64,000 nt of DNA from Thermincola carboxydiphila (GCA_016841045.1 JAENZX010000007.1:1-64000); one strand, 5' to 3'; positions 32,761-42,156 are shown, counted from the stretch's first letter. Numbers and translations: made by a program. Notes: generated from the letters alone by a model not told the origin.

Positions 32761-34727
32761 TACGCCACTCCCCCTTCCGCAGTCTCCAGCTTACCATCGT
32801 TTCTTTTCTTCAGTTTAGCTGAAGCCATTCCTTCCAGTTCAATTGCAGCCAGTTCCTTCACGCTAACACCAGCCGTTTCTGCCAATTCAACTGCTGCCAG
32901 TTCCTCCAGTTCAGCAGTTCGTACTGTAGAAGGTTTTCCATCCTGATCCCAATTACGCAGTTGGTAATACAATGACAGCATCTTGGCAAACTCCTGCCGG
33001 TCAATCTTATGTCCCCTGGTCTTGCCGTCAGGCATCTCATCATCAAAATAACGCTTGGGTAAAGTATCATCTGCCCTGGTAACTCCTTCGCGCATATTTA
33101 TAATTCGTTCTAAGTCAATTATGCGTTTGGCAATTTCCTTTAATTCCGCCGGGGTAAATTTCAAACCGGTTGTTTCTTTGACAAGAGTTGCAAAATGCTC
33201 GTCATTTAATAGATTTGGGCTGTTAAAACTATGGCAGATAAACTTGCATATCCCCAGACAATCAGTGATTACGTACATATTCTCATGGTAATAAACCATT
33301 TTTTCCTTGTCTTCATAGGTTGTTACATCTGTTGATATTGGGCTTCCGTAAATCTTTTTTGTTACCTCGGCAGGTAGACCAAGAATGTCCAGAGTGGGTC
33401 TGCTGCGTAAATGGTCAGCTCCACGGGAGGAAGTGGCAATCCCCAGAGCAAAGCTCTTAATATACCGCACATCATGGGGGTCTGATTGAGGTAACCCTTT
33501 AACAGCAATCAGATAATCTTTCGACTCCTCCCCAAAAAACCTGGCCGCCTGACTGCTCTCAGCCAGCAGATTTCCCAATCCCCGCCGCTCAGCTATGTCT
33601 AAAATAAGGGATTTAACAAGTTCAAAATTACCAAATTCCAGAGGCTGGCCTGTAAGTTTATCACCGATAATCCCCCGCTCATATAGTTCTATAGCCCAGG
33701 GAATAACAGTTCCTGTTGAGGAGGAATCCAATCCCAGGTCATTGACCAGGTTGTTTAGCTCAATAACCTGAGCAGTATCAGCTATACCACAGTTGGCCCC
33801 CAGAAGGGCAAGAGTAGAATAATCAGGCCCCTCTCCGCCCAATTTATTGCGGTGTCGGCAGTGAACAACACAGTTATAGCAGGACAGCATTTTCTCGGCG
33901 AATTTCTCAACTTCACCGGCATTTAAGCTCTCTGCGAAAGAATTATGCTGACTGTTATTTGTTCTCATAGCACCCAAATTGTTGCTGTTCTCATAAAGCA
34001 GCGGAGTTCCTACCTTGCCCAGTGTCTGACAGACCTTAGACTTAAGCAGGTACTGCTGCAGTTCCTGTCTGGTTTTATATAATCCGGCAGCGTCATGAAC
34101 CTGCAGTCCCTGATTACCACGTACAACCACTGCCTTCAGGTTTTTGGAGCCCATTACGGCACCCATTCCACCACGCCCGGCCGCATTCTTGAGACCTGTC
34201 ATCACACAGGCCATGCGTACCATTTTTTCCCCCGACCGACCAATACAAGCAGTCTGGATATCCTCACCGAGGTCATGGCGCAGCCGTTTTTGAGTATCAT
34301 TAACATTATAACCCCAGTACTGATCAGCCGGTCTGATTTCCAGGGTTCCGTCCTCCAGATATAGGTAGACCGGAGATGAGGCCTTGCCCAGTATAATCAG
34401 TCGGTCAAAACCTGCCAGGCGCATTTCTGCTCCAAAGAAGCCGCCAATATTGGCATCCCCTAAAATACCTGATTCCGGTGACTTAGCCGTAATATTAATC
34501 CGACCGGAATTAGGAGCCAGTGTCCCTGTCAACATCCCGGCACCAAAAATCAGGACATTATCAGGGGAAAGTGGATCAACACCCGGTTTTAACAGCTTAT
34601 GCAGATAATACATATTTAGCCCGCGACCGCCCAGGTACTTATCAACCAGCTTTTGTGGAGTGTATGTAAACTGCACTTCTCCACTTGAAAGATTCACTAT
34701 GGCCAGTTTCCCTTGTGAAGTAAACAT
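32760..34727 (-). CDS. Tungsten-type aldehyde:ferredoxin oxidoreductase
   Basis: A 655-residue AOR-family protein. The N-terminal domain begins GKLAIVNLSSGEVQFTYTPQKLVDKYLGGRGLNMYYL; SGRINITAKSPESGILGDANIGGFFGAEMR and ACVMTGLKNAAGRGGMGAVMGSKNLKAV are the pterin-binding segments; CYNCVVHCRH and the later CLGICKFIC hold the [4Fe-4S] cysteines. It oxidises aldehydes to acids (or the reverse) with a bis-pterin tungsten or molybdenum site. ATG 34727 is preferred over 34769 because GAGGGGGAG is closer. The last ~55 residues (AELEELAAVELAETAG, ELAAIELEGMASAKL) are an unusual repetitive extension. The modABC importer could supply its metal. Confidence 0.9.
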   Translation of the reverse strand: MFTSQGKLAIVNLSSGEVQFTYTPQKLVDKYLGGRGLNMYYLHKLLKPGVDPLSPDNVLIFGAGMLTGTLAPNSGRINITAKSPESGILGDANIGGFFGAEMRLAGFDRLIILGKASSPVYLYLEDGTLEIRPADQYWGYNVNDTQKRLRHDLGEDIQTACIGRSGEKMVRMACVMTGLKNAAGRGGMGAVMGSKNLKAVVVRGNQGLQVHDAAGLYKTRQELQQYLLKSKVCQTLGKVGTPLLYENSNNLGAMRTNNSQHNSFAESLNAGEVEKFAEKMLSCYNCVVHCRHRNKLGGEGPDYSTLALLGANCGIADTAQVIELNNLVNDLGLDSSSTGTVIPWAIELYERGIIGDKLTGQPLEFGNFELVKSLILDIAERRGLGNLLAESSQAARFFGEESKDYLIAVKGLPQSDPHDVRYIKSFALGIATSSRGADHLRSRPTLDILGLPAEVTKKIYGSPISTDVTTYEDKEKMVYYHENMYVITDCLGICKFICHSFNSPNLLNDEHFATLVKETTGLKFTPAELKEIAKRIIDLERIINMREGVTRADDTLPKRYFDDEMPDGKTRGHKIDRQEFAKMLSLYYQLRNWDQDGKPSTVRTAELEELAAVELAETAGVSVKELAAIELEGMASAKLKKRNDGKLETAEGGVA

Positions 34728-35103
34728 AGGCTTCTCCCCCTCGCTTTTTAGAGTATTTATGTTCATCATTGTAAACGTCGTTCTGTATAATATAATTATA
34801 GGCCGTTTTTCTTACTCTGTCAAGGAATTAATTTTACTGCAATTGGACTTAAAAAAAGTGCGCAACCAAACAAAAAGAGCGGCTTAATGCCGCCCTCAAC
34901 AGTTGTTCATAGAAAAACTAGACAAAAGAAAAACGGATGTTCACCAACTTTGCGGAAACACCCATTGTAACAATCAGTAACTAAGCGGATATTCAAGCTT
35001 ATGCAGCATAATAGCCAGCCGCCATGCTTCATCTTTGTGATAATTATTCATAATGTGTATTTGATGAGCCATCCATGAGTTAGGAGCCATTTGATAATAG
35101 CGG
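34728..35103. other. Intergenic region with a minus-strand terminator
   Basis: No convincing gene. GCGGC (34879-34883) and GCCGC (34889-34893) form the core of a short GC-rich stem followed on the minus strand by TCTTTTTG, ending the MerT-like gene's transcript. The aldehyde oxidoreductase promoter should be in the AT-rich part near 34770-34800 but no clear -35/-10 pair was seen. A 38-residue frame at 34974-35090 lacks a ribosome site. Confidence 0.5.
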
Positions 35104-35406
35104 TTAAAGCATTATTGCCAGTACTAATAACACGGATATCCAGTAAACCACTTTTTCAATCCAATGGCTGTCTCTGCTATAAGTCCTCCAACCGGCTATA
35201 ATTAACATGAAAATTGGTATTAGATTAAAATAAAATCTATAAGCATCAATAAAGTTTCCAACTAAATGTTTAGCTCCTCCGAAACCTAACGGAACTAACA
35301 ATAGCGGCCCCCAACAACATATATGCACCAATAAGGCGGTTACGAGGGCACTAAGGGTAAAGATTAGTGAATTCTTTTGGTTAATCCTCCAAATTATTAT
35401 CCGCAT
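35104..35406 (-). CDS. MerT-like small membrane protein
   Basis: A 100-residue protein with three hydrophobic segments. HICCWGPLLLVPLGFGGAKHLVGNF resembles the vicinal-Cys segment CCLGPLVLVxLGVxGAW of MerT mercury importers, and a basic loop WRTYSRDSH separates helices 2 and 3. It probably moves a thiophilic metal or has another thiol-dependent transport role. GGGGAGGTCAGAT precedes ATG 35406. No MerA, MerR or MerP is seen nearby, so a full mercury resistance system is not supported. Confidence 0.65.
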   Translation of the reverse strand: MRIIIWRINQKNSLIFTLSALVTALLVHICCWGPLLLVPLGFGGAKHLVGNFIDAYRFYFNLIPIFMLIIAGWRTYSRDSHWIEKVVYWISVLLVLAIML

Positions 35407-35516
35407 ATCTGACCTCCCCTAAAAACTTTGTTAGAAAAATGTATGGCCGACTCCCTAATCTCATACCAATTTTCTACTAAGTTCTATAGTAGAACATGCT
35501 ATTTCTATTTAAGGTG

Positions 35517-35542
35517 TAAAAAAAAGCAGCTTTACGCCGCTG
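35517..35542 (-). terminator. Terminator of the DUF2294-like gene
   Basis: On the minus strand AGCGGC-GTAAA-GCTGCT (one wobble) is followed by TTTTTTTT. A second possible stem AGGAGTC/GACTCCT at 35598-35617 lies between it and the gene end. The remaining gap up to 35675 contains no gene. Confidence 0.7.
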
Positions 35543-35674
35543 TCAATAGGTATACAAAGCTTCTTTTTTTAATTAAATGCCAAACTAAAAAATATTAAGG
35601 AGTCCAAAGTGACTCCTCTTTTGAATAGCTTCAATGCTATTGTACAAAATTTATGTCTTTGAGCACTTGGACCC

Positions 35675-36037
35675 CTAAATAACATCTTCATATACTTGCT
35701 TGAAATTAAAAGTATGTTGTAGTATTCCACGCTCTAGGTCAATATCAACAAACGACTCATGAACAACTAAACCTGTCAAACTGCTAATTTGAGCATTTAT
35801 AAAAGGCCTTGCTTCCTCCAATAAACCTAAACGTACCTGGCGAACCAGCTTTTTTCCGGCTTGGCTGGTCAAATACTTTGATTCCTCACTTGTAGGTGAA
35901 ATCTTTCCCTTTAAAACCAGAAGCTTGTCTTCGAACTCCGTTTGAACCTCAGATATTTCTGTACCAGTCTGAGCGCTATGAATTTGTCGATATGCTGCAA
36001 TTAAAGCTTTTCTTAATGAGTCCCTGTCGAAAGGCAT
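35675..36037 (-). CDS. DUF2294-like small protein
   Basis: A 120-residue soluble protein starting MPFDRDSLRKALIAAYRQI. It has a beta strand pair (DKLLVLKGKISPTSEESKYL), a basic helix (LVRQVRLGLLEEARPFI) and a C-terminal strand (VDIDLERGILQHTF). The pattern loosely matches the DUF2294 (MpsC-like) family, but I am unsure. It stands alone between hairpins, with GGAGGGAAAAT upstream of the start. Confidence 0.45.
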   Translation of the reverse strand: MPFDRDSLRKALIAAYRQIHSAQTGTEISEVQTEFEDKLLVLKGKISPTSEESKYLTSQAGKKLVRQVRLGLLEEARPFINAQISSLTGLVVHESFVDIDLERGILQHTFNFKQVYEDVI

Positions 36038-36132
36038 ATTTTCCCTCCTTTTCTATTTACCGGGATAAATGTAACTAAACCTGTCATTTCTAAAATACGA
36101 ATGAGAAATTTATTTTGCGACCCTATAAACAA

Positions 36133-36158
36133 AGAAGGCTGTCAATTGACGGCCTTCT
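36133..36158 (-). terminator. Terminator of the TPR-protein gene
   Basis: AAGAAGGC (36133-36140) and GCCTTCTT (36151-36158) pair around a TGTCAATTGACG loop. On the minus strand TTTGTTTATAG follows. Confidence 0.75.
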
Positions 36159-36212
36159 TCTTAATACTCGCATCTGATAAAATTGCTTACTGCCCATTAC
36201 AGCAAACGCAGA

Positions 36213-36833
36213 TTACTTTTGATATTGTTGAATCAAGGACTGAGCCTGACTATACTGTGGTGCACCGGAAGGTACCTTTTGCCACTGCTTAATTGCATTT
36301 GCATAGTCACCCTTACCGTTTGCCAGGTAAATTCCATAGTTCATTAGGGCTGGAACAAAATTAGGATCAATCTTCAATGCCTTTTCAACGGTGGAAATAG
36401 CTTGGTCCACCTGATTGGTATAGAAATAAGCCGTTGCCAGATCTCCTAGTGCTTCCTTGCTATTTGGCTCTAACTGGAGTGTTTTGTTATAGGCTTCGAT
36501 GGCTTTATTAAAGGTATCATTAGCTCTCTGGTCATTAGAGTCTCTGTATGCATTTGCCAGGTTGAATAAAGCAGTACCTAAATCCTCCTGAAGTGAAGCA
36601 TTTTTAGGATTAGAGTTAACTTGTTCTGTCAATGTCTTAACCTGACTTTCAAGTGAACTAATGTTTTGCCCGCCTGAGGTATTTACTCCACCTCCGGCGT
36701 TACCTCCACCCCCCATAGCGTACAGAGTGCCAAGACCCATCAGAAGTACTACAACTATTACAATAAACATAGTAGTATCTCCGCTGTTATTATTGGCATT
36801 CCGCTGTCGGCTGCCGCCCTTTTTCTTTGCCAT
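36213..36833 (-). CDS. Membrane-anchored TPR protein
   Basis: A 206-residue protein with a basic N-terminus (MAKKKGGSRQRN), one membrane helix (about 22-40, IVIVVVLLMGLGTLYAM), a glycine-rich linker (GGGGNAGGGVNTSGG) and about three tetratricopeptide repeats (LGTALFNLANAYRD, EAYNKTLQLEPNSKEALGDLA, AISTVEKALKIDPNFVPALMN). Its likely role is to scaffold proteins at the membrane; no partner can be named. Single gene between a terminator and the FAD dehydrogenase gene. Confidence 0.75.
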   Translation of the reverse strand: MAKKKGGSRQRNANNNSGDTTMFIVIVVVLLMGLGTLYAMGGGGNAGGGVNTSGGQNISSLESQVKTLTEQVNSNPKNASLQEDLGTALFNLANAYRDSNDQRANDTFNKAIEAYNKTLQLEPNSKEALGDLATAYFYTNQVDQAISTVEKALKIDPNFVPALMNYGIYLANGKGDYANAIKQWQKVPSGAPQYSQAQSLIQQYQK

Positions 36834-36964
36834 CTATTGTCCCCCTTAGAATACATTCTTTGACATAGTTTTTTGATTACCTTCACTACTATATCAAGTA
36901 GTACCGCACCTTATATAATACACTATGACATTCGAGAGAACAATAAGGTAAATTTATGCCAGCT

Positions 36965-39649
36965 TTATTTTATTTTCTTCATTGCTGACGTTTGAAGCAT
37001 TTGTACAGCAGCGCCCATGAACTTGCCTATATTTTCAGTGGGATCTGCAGCCTCAATGCCCAGAGCCCTTGCAACCAGGTCGGTAAGATCCATCTGACGA
37101 ACTTTTGTCTGCATTGTGCAGCTGGTCGCATTGAACTGTGACCCACACCCGGCACAGTTGGTGATGAGGTAATCAGCGCCAGTCGCTTCCGCCTCGCTGA
37201 CCCTTTTCATTCCGCTGTGAGCAACAGTGGGAAGAGAATCAAAGGCTGAAACCAACCCGCAGCACAAGCTATCCTGCCGGTTATGCTCCATTTCAACCAG
37301 TTCAATTCCAGGAATTGCCTTCATAACGTTACGTGGTTCCTCATAGTGCCCGAACCAGCGTCCCACATGACAGGAATCGTGGTACGTGACCTTGTGGTTA
37401 ACAAGGGTTTCAAATTTCAGTTTACCCATGTTAATAAGCTCACTGAGGTAGTAAGTTACATGGCGGAATTTTATATTGCAATCCATACCCAATTGTTCGG
37501 CAATTACCGGATAGTTTTCGGAGAAGGTGGCATAACATCCCGGGCATGAGAAAACCATGGTATCTATTCCGGCTTCTTTGAACATTTCCAGGTTTCGCTT
37601 CACCAGGTAAGAAAAGTCATCCATATAGCCCCCTAAGGCTAGATATAAACCGCAGCAGGTTTCTCCCTGCCCGAAATGCACAAAGTCAATACCTATTTTG
37701 TTAAAGATTCTGGTTATATTTTGTGGCATATTGCTCATTACAATATTGGCCCAGCATCCTGCCCAGTAAGCAATTTTGCCCTTTTTATGAGTCGGCACAT
37801 CGAGCCAGCTGAATTTACTTTCTGCCGGCACTCCCCAGAAGTTACCTGTTTTTAAGACGTTTTCCCTCACTGCCGCTAACCCTGTGTTTTCCAATCCATT
37901 AGCATGGAAACAGGGTCTTAAGGACATCCAGTTATGGGCATTATGGGCCTTAATTTGGCAGACAAAATCACATTTTTTGCAGGTTGTACACGAATACAGA
38001 GCTTTGGCAACTTCTTCGTCCATTTCCAGATTACCTTTAATGTATTGTGTCAGTAGGAAGTACTTTCCCCTGGGGGAATTACTCTCCCACGGAATTGCGT
38101 CAAAAACAGTACAGGTGTTCCGGCAGTAACCACATAAAGCGCAGGCAAAAGTGTCTTTGGTAATGTGTTCGTTAAGCGGCGACTTAAAATTATCCCCCTG
38201 TAGCTTATTAACCAATTTTCCAGCCAGACTAAATAGTCCCTTCCCGGCATTGGCTACAGCCATAGCTTTGCTCAACAATTTAGCGGGTGAATTCTTATCT
38301 AGAGAACCTGGTATTACTTTCCCGGGGTTTTGGATACCGTGTGGATCGATTTTCTGCTTGAAATTCCAAACCCGACCGGCCAATCCTTCACCCAGAACAT
38401 CATATGCCTTATCGGCAAAATAAAGTCCTAGAGTAAACACTCTACCTCCCAGCTTTTCACCCATTTCGATAACTGTAAGTGAATTAGCATAGGCCATTGG
38501 GAATCCAGCTTTGCGCTCATCAGAGAGCATAAATCCCAGAACGGCCATTTTATCATTATGAATCATAGTACCTTCCAGGGCAAACTCGCCTTTATATTTC
38601 TTTTCAACTTCCGAAACCAGGTCACCTAGTTTTTCAACAGGCACTATCACTTCAGTTGCAATAAGAGTTGGCCCCAGCTTTTTAAAGCGCATGGGGTAAA
38701 ATCGTTCGCTCCACTCTTCTTTGGCCAGAGCTTCTCTCATTATTTCACCGTTAAGGGAAGAAACAATATTTTTTACAGCACTTTGAACAGAATTTTTTCT
38801 TACTTTCGGGTATACCATGGTTAGAAAGTATCGGTCTTCGGGAAGCACCACATGTTGTGCAGCCCTCTGCTTTAATCTAATATAAGCAGGTGTAGACATG
38901 CTTACAGACCATAAGGGGATCCTTTGATCCTTAATTTTCTGCAGTGCCCTGACAGCATCCCTGAGATCATCAAAACTGGCAAGCAATACTGTCTCTTCAT
39001 CAATCTCTTTTATCTTAACTTTAACTTTAACAATAGTTCCGGTTATGCCGCAGAGACTATTAATCAGTTCAAGTTCATCGCCTGCGAATGTTTTTAAAGT
39101 ACCCTCCGGCAATACTGCTTCAACTGACTCAATATTTTCCCCGCAGAATCCAAACTCGTAGCTACCATAGCCGCTTCCACCCTGAGCAACCCAACCCGCC
39201 ACGGTAGCGGAAGGAGCGCTCGACGGGTATAACCGCAGACCGTATCCCCTGGCCTGCAGGTAATCTTGTAAATCGCCCCAAATGACTCCCGGTTCTACAG
39301 TCACAGTCTGCTTATCTGTATCAATCTCAATGACTTTATTTAAGCGTGCAAGATCAAGAACAATTCCACCCCGGGTAGGAAGAGCCCCTCCAAAACCGCT
39401 GGTCCCGCTGCCCCTTGGAATAAGCGGCCATTTATGTTCATTTGCCAGTTTTGTTATAGATACAACTTCATCAACCGAAACAGGTTGCACAACCGCTTCC
39501 GGCATATTATCAATAAGCTTTAAAACCTGTGAGGGCAGTACTCCCATATCGTGGGAGTACACAAGCCTCTCAACTTTATTGAATCTGACGCGGTCTTTAA
39601 ACAGATTTTCAAGCTTTACCTTTAGTAAATCAGGCAGACCATTTTTCAT
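36965..39649 (-). CDS. FAD-linked D-2-hydroxyacid-type dehydrogenase fused to Fe-S/CCG domains
   Basis: An 894-residue fusion. Residues about 45-185 are an FAD_binding_4 (GlcD-type) domain with WPLIPRGSGTSGFGGALP; about 220-445 is the FAD-oxidase C-terminal domain. From about 500 two [4Fe-4S] groups occur (CALCGYCRNTC, CTTCKKCDFVC), then two CCG domains (CCGLYLALGGY with CPGCYATF, and CHVGRWFGHYEEPRN to CCG and NCAGCGSQF). It probably oxidises a D-2-hydroxyacid such as lactate or glycolate and passes electrons to another carrier. A TetR-type palindrome 37-62 bases upstream suggests repression by the TetR protein nearby. GGGAGGG precedes the ATG. Confidence 0.88.
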   Translation of the reverse strand: MKNGLPDLLKVKLENLFKDRVRFNKVERLVYSHDMGVLPSQVLKLIDNMPEAVVQPVSVDEVVSITKLANEHKWPLIPRGSGTSGFGGALPTRGGIVLDLARLNKVIEIDTDKQTVTVEPGVIWGDLQDYLQARGYGLRLYPSSAPSATVAGWVAQGGSGYGSYEFGFCGENIESVEAVLPEGTLKTFAGDELELINSLCGITGTIVKVKVKIKEIDEETVLLASFDDLRDAVRALQKIKDQRIPLWSVSMSTPAYIRLKQRAAQHVVLPEDRYFLTMVYPKVRKNSVQSAVKNIVSSLNGEIMREALAKEEWSERFYPMRFKKLGPTLIATEVIVPVEKLGDLVSEVEKKYKGEFALEGTMIHNDKMAVLGFMLSDERKAGFPMAYANSLTVIEMGEKLGGRVFTLGLYFADKAYDVLGEGLAGRVWNFKQKIDPHGIQNPGKVIPGSLDKNSPAKLLSKAMAVANAGKGLFSLAGKLVNKLQGDNFKSPLNEHITKDTFACALCGYCRNTCTVFDAIPWESNSPRGKYFLLTQYIKGNLEMDEEVAKALYSCTTCKKCDFVCQIKAHNAHNWMSLRPCFHANGLENTGLAAVRENVLKTGNFWGVPAESKFSWLDVPTHKKGKIAYWAGCWANIVMSNMPQNITRIFNKIGIDFVHFGQGETCCGLYLALGGYMDDFSYLVKRNLEMFKEAGIDTMVFSCPGCYATFSENYPVIAEQLGMDCNIKFRHVTYYLSELINMGKLKFETLVNHKVTYHDSCHVGRWFGHYEEPRNVMKAIPGIELVEMEHNRQDSLCCGLVSAFDSLPTVAHSGMKRVSEAEATGADYLITNCAGCGSQFNATSCTMQTKVRQMDLTDLVARALGIEAADPTENIGKFMGAAVQMLQTSAMKKIK

Positions 39650-39685
39650 GAAAAACCCTCCCTTAAATTTGTGATAAAATAGACA

Positions 39686-39711
39686 AAACCGAACGATTAT
39701 TCGTTCGGTTT
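39686..39711. promoter_or_regulatory. TetR-type operator before the FAD dehydrogenase gene
   Basis: AAACCGAACGA (39686-39696) and TCGTTCGGTTT (39701-39711) form an 11-bp perfect inverted repeat. ACCGAC/CGAAT-like sequence occurs again upstream of the tetR gene (about 41160-41170, GACCGAATGTTC). This supports a TetR-controlled unit. Confidence 0.72.
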
Positions 39712-39809
39712 AATTATAAGTTTAATGAAGATTCCTGTAATGAATCCGGGTATTCATTTTAACCTAATAGAAAGAACTAATTTTTTAGTTCCTAAGAACT
39801 ACATTTTCT

Positions 39810-40520
39810 TTAGCAAGTCGGAAGACATGGCCTGGTAAAAAGGTATATGGCAGCAACCGAAAATACCATTAATATACCGCTGACCAATCCACGGGTAAGT
39901 GCATAAGATACAAGCTTTGTGCGGTTATCAATGCCAAGTTTTTCAAGAATGTTATGAACATGGTTTTTTACAGTGTAAATACTTATTACAAGTTTCTGGG
40001 CAATTTGACTGTTGGAAGAACCGGTAGCCAGGAGCCGTAGTATTTCTTTCTCCCTCGGTGTTAAAACGGCATCTTTCTGTTCTTCTTCAAGCTCAGTTAG
40101 ATTAGCTGACATACTCTCAACCAGTTCCGGAACCAGGCTATCAGCAATTATAGTCGCTCCGCTCAGAACTTTATCAAGCAATAGTAAAAATTCGTTTTCA
40201 CTGACATCCGTGGTGAAATAGCCATCTGCTTTCAACGATAACAGCTGCAAAATTCTTTTCTTATTGTAAACGCTCCCCAGAAGTACAATCCGGCAAAGTT
40301 CATTTTTAAAGGAGCCTATCAGCTTAGAAATCTCAGCGCAGGGTATTTCAGCATCAACAATAAAAAGACTGTTAGACAAACCTGTGGTCATTCTTTTTAT
40401 ATCCGGGCAGGAACTAAGCTCTTCCATAACCTCGTATTGTGCCCATGAGGATACTAATGACACTAACCCCCGGCGGAAAAGTAACTGCTCACTGATAACA
40501 TAAACTGCTATCTTATCCAT
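39810..40520 (-). CDS. LuxR-type regulator with a C-terminal membrane helix
   Basis: A 236-residue protein: a receiver-like domain (about 1-115; VLLGSVYNKKRILQLLSLKADGYF with a possible acidic Asp in FIVDAEIP) and a LuxR/GerE helix-turn-helix (about 150-205; LTPREKEILRLLATGSSNSQIAQKL and YTVKNHVHNILEKLGI). The C-terminus GILMVFSVAAIYLFT is a membrane-helix-like extension not usual for NarL-type regulators. GGAGG precedes ATG 40520. It follows the TetR gene by 13 bases in the same direction, so they are one unit. Confidence 0.82.
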   Translation of the reverse strand: MDKIAVYVISEQLLFRRGLVSLVSSWAQYEVMEELSSCPDIKRMTTGLSNSLFIVDAEIPCAEISKLIGSFKNELCRIVLLGSVYNKKRILQLLSLKADGYFTTDVSENEFLLLLDKVLSGATIIADSLVPELVESMSANLTELEEEQKDAVLTPREKEILRLLATGSSNSQIAQKLVISIYTVKNHVHNILEKLGIDNRTKLVSYALTRGLVSGILMVFSVAAIYLFTRPCLPTC

Positions 40521-40533
40521 GAGAACTTACCTC

Positions 40534-41142
40534 CTAAATTTTCAAAGATAACCAAATATTATTTGCAGTGGCCTCAATATATTCAACCAGTGAGTGTTGT
40601 ATAAACCCGTCAAGCCTTAATTCTATCATTCTGACTATTATTCCCGAAATGACACTGGCTGCGAGAAATGTGCTCATAGGTCTAATCTCGCCGCTGTTAA
40701 TACCCTGTTCTACCAGCTCCACCGTGTTTTGCAATCCTTCTTCCGAACAGATACTGAGGCATTTATTCAGTATTTCCCTGGGCCTGCTATATAGGAGATA
40801 CTGAACCATCACCGGATCATGTTCCAGCCATCTGAACAATAAGCCGGTATATGCCCTGACTTTATCGTAAGTCGAATTTTTTGACCTAACTTCTTTATCA
40901 TATTTCTTCAAGTATTCTTCAATGGCATACTTGTGAATTTCTCTCGCCAGGTCTTCTTTACTTGGATAATGGTGATATAAAGCTCCGGTGCTTACACCGG
41001 CTTCCCTGACAATATCGGGAATACTGGTACTATGGTAGCCCTTCTCTACAAATAATTTAAGGGCTGCATTAAATATTTTTTCTTTCAACTGCGTATTAGG
41101 CGTTTTTTTCTCTTCAGCAGTAAATTTATCGTCAACCTGCAT
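40534..41142 (-). CDS. TetR-family regulator
   Basis: A 202-residue repressor. The N-terminal helix-turn-helix reads NAALKLFVEKGYHSTSIPDIVREAGVSTGALYHHYPSKEDL (about 25-65), the family signature. The C-terminal ligand domain is divergent. A consensus promoter (41184-41213) and a half-palindrome lie upstream, and a perfect related palindrome is found before the FAD dehydrogenase gene, so it probably controls both itself and that gene. Effector unknown. Confidence 0.88.
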   Translation of the reverse strand: MQVDDKFTAEEKKTPNTQLKEKIFNAALKLFVEKGYHSTSIPDIVREAGVSTGALYHHYPSKEDLAREIHKYAIEEYLKKYDKEVRSKNSTYDKVRAYTGLLFRWLEHDPVMVQYLLYSRPREILNKCLSICSEEGLQNTVELVEQGINSGEIRPMSTFLAASVISGIIVRMIELRLDGFIQHSLVEYIEATANNIWLSLKI

Positions 41143-41183
41143 ATTTGGCCCCTCCGTTTACCGACCGAATGTTCTTTCTTTTA

Positions 41184-41213
41184 CTTATATCATAATATTA
41201 TTAAAAATGTCAA
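41184..41213 (-). promoter_or_regulatory. Promoter of the tetR-luxR unit
   Basis: On the minus strand TTGACA (41208-41213) and TATAAG (41184-41189) are 18 bases apart. The half-palindrome GACCGAATGTTC lies just downstream, near the start of transcription. Confidence 0.65.
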
Positions 41214-41253
41214 ATATCTGTTGACAATATTTCGCTCTTATTATTTATTGCAC

Positions 41254-42156
41254 TTAAAGCCTGTTCCTTATTAATGAATTTTTATATACTCCTGTAATTA
41301 TTATGATAATACTTGCAATTTTAAGGAAAGTAATCTCTTCGTTAAGGACAGCAGCGGATAAAAAGAGAGAAAAGACCGGCACTAGGTTTAAAAAAATCAT
41401 TGTCTTACTGGGGCCTATGGAATTAATTGAAATTACCTGAAACAGCGAGCCGACGGCTGAAGCAAATATGGCCATATAAAAAACTGAACTCCATCCCTTC
41501 CATGTAATATCAAAAAGAAAGTTCCGGGGGTTTTCGATAACCACAAAGGGCATTAGAATAACCATACTCACTAAAAAAGAGAAATATATCACTAATATGG
41601 GGGATACTTTGCCCTTTAATGTTCTGCTGATAACACTAAAGGATGCCTGACAAAATACAGCGCAGATCATGATAAAGTCACCTACGTTGAACCTGATATT
41701 GGTAAGAACTGCGATGTCGCCGTTTGTAATTGCAAGAAGGACTCCCAAAACTGTTAAAAGTATTGCTCTTATCCTTTCAACCCCAAAGTTTTCTCCCAGA
41801 AAAAGCGCGGCAAGAATTGATGTTACCAAGGGGCTAGTAGCACAAATTATCGAATCATTTATTGCACTGGTATATTTCAGTGAAATAAAAAAAAGCACAT
41901 GATAGCCAAACATGCCTACAATACCTAATATCACTATAATAAAAATCTCTTTTTTACCAATCCTGAAAATATCCCGGCCAAAGGCAGAAACTACAGGAAG
42001 CATTACGACCGCAGCAAACAGAAACCGAAAAAAAGTCAAGGAAAAAGGTGGTATTTCCTGAACCCCTATCTTCCCGGTTATAAAAGCACCTGACCAAAAC
42101 AGAGCAGTCATTGTCATCAGCATATAATAGCTTTTCTCACCTTTCATGGCCTGCAT
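41254..42156 (-). CDS. EamA/DMT-family transporter
   Basis: A 300-residue protein with about ten membrane helices and two EamA repeats. TMTALFWSGAFITGKIGVQEIPPFSLTFFRFLFAA opens the first, and FFISLKYTSAINDSIICATSPLVTSILAALFLGE gives the repeat signature; SINSIGPSKTMIFLNLVPVFSLFLSAAVLNE the second. Such proteins export amino acids, nucleobases or drugs. ATG 42156 has GGAGGCAATT upstream. Its substrate cannot be assigned. Confidence 0.82.
   Translation of the reverse strand: MQAMKGEKSYYMLMTMTALFWSGAFITGKIGVQEIPPFSLTFFRFLFAAVVMLPVVSAFGRDIFRIGKKEIFIIVILGIVGMFGYHVLFFISLKYTSAINDSIICATSPLVTSILAALFLGENFGVERIRAILLTVLGVLLAITNGDIAVLTNIRFNVGDFIMICAVFCQASFSVISRTLKGKVSPILVIYFSFLVSMVILMPFVVIENPRNFLFDITWKGWSSVFYMAIFASAVGSLFQVISINSIGPSKTMIFLNLVPVFSLFLSAAVLNEEITFLKIASIIIIITGVYKNSLIRNRL

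Noticed and set aside
34974-35090. A 38-codon minus-strand frame (MAPNSWMAHQIHIMNNYHK...)
   Set aside because: No ribosome site and no known family; it starts inside the gap right after the MerT-like gene. It may be a gene remnant but is not supported.
35104-35406. A mercury resistance operon
   Set aside because: Only the MerT-like protein is present; no MerR, MerP or MerA is visible.
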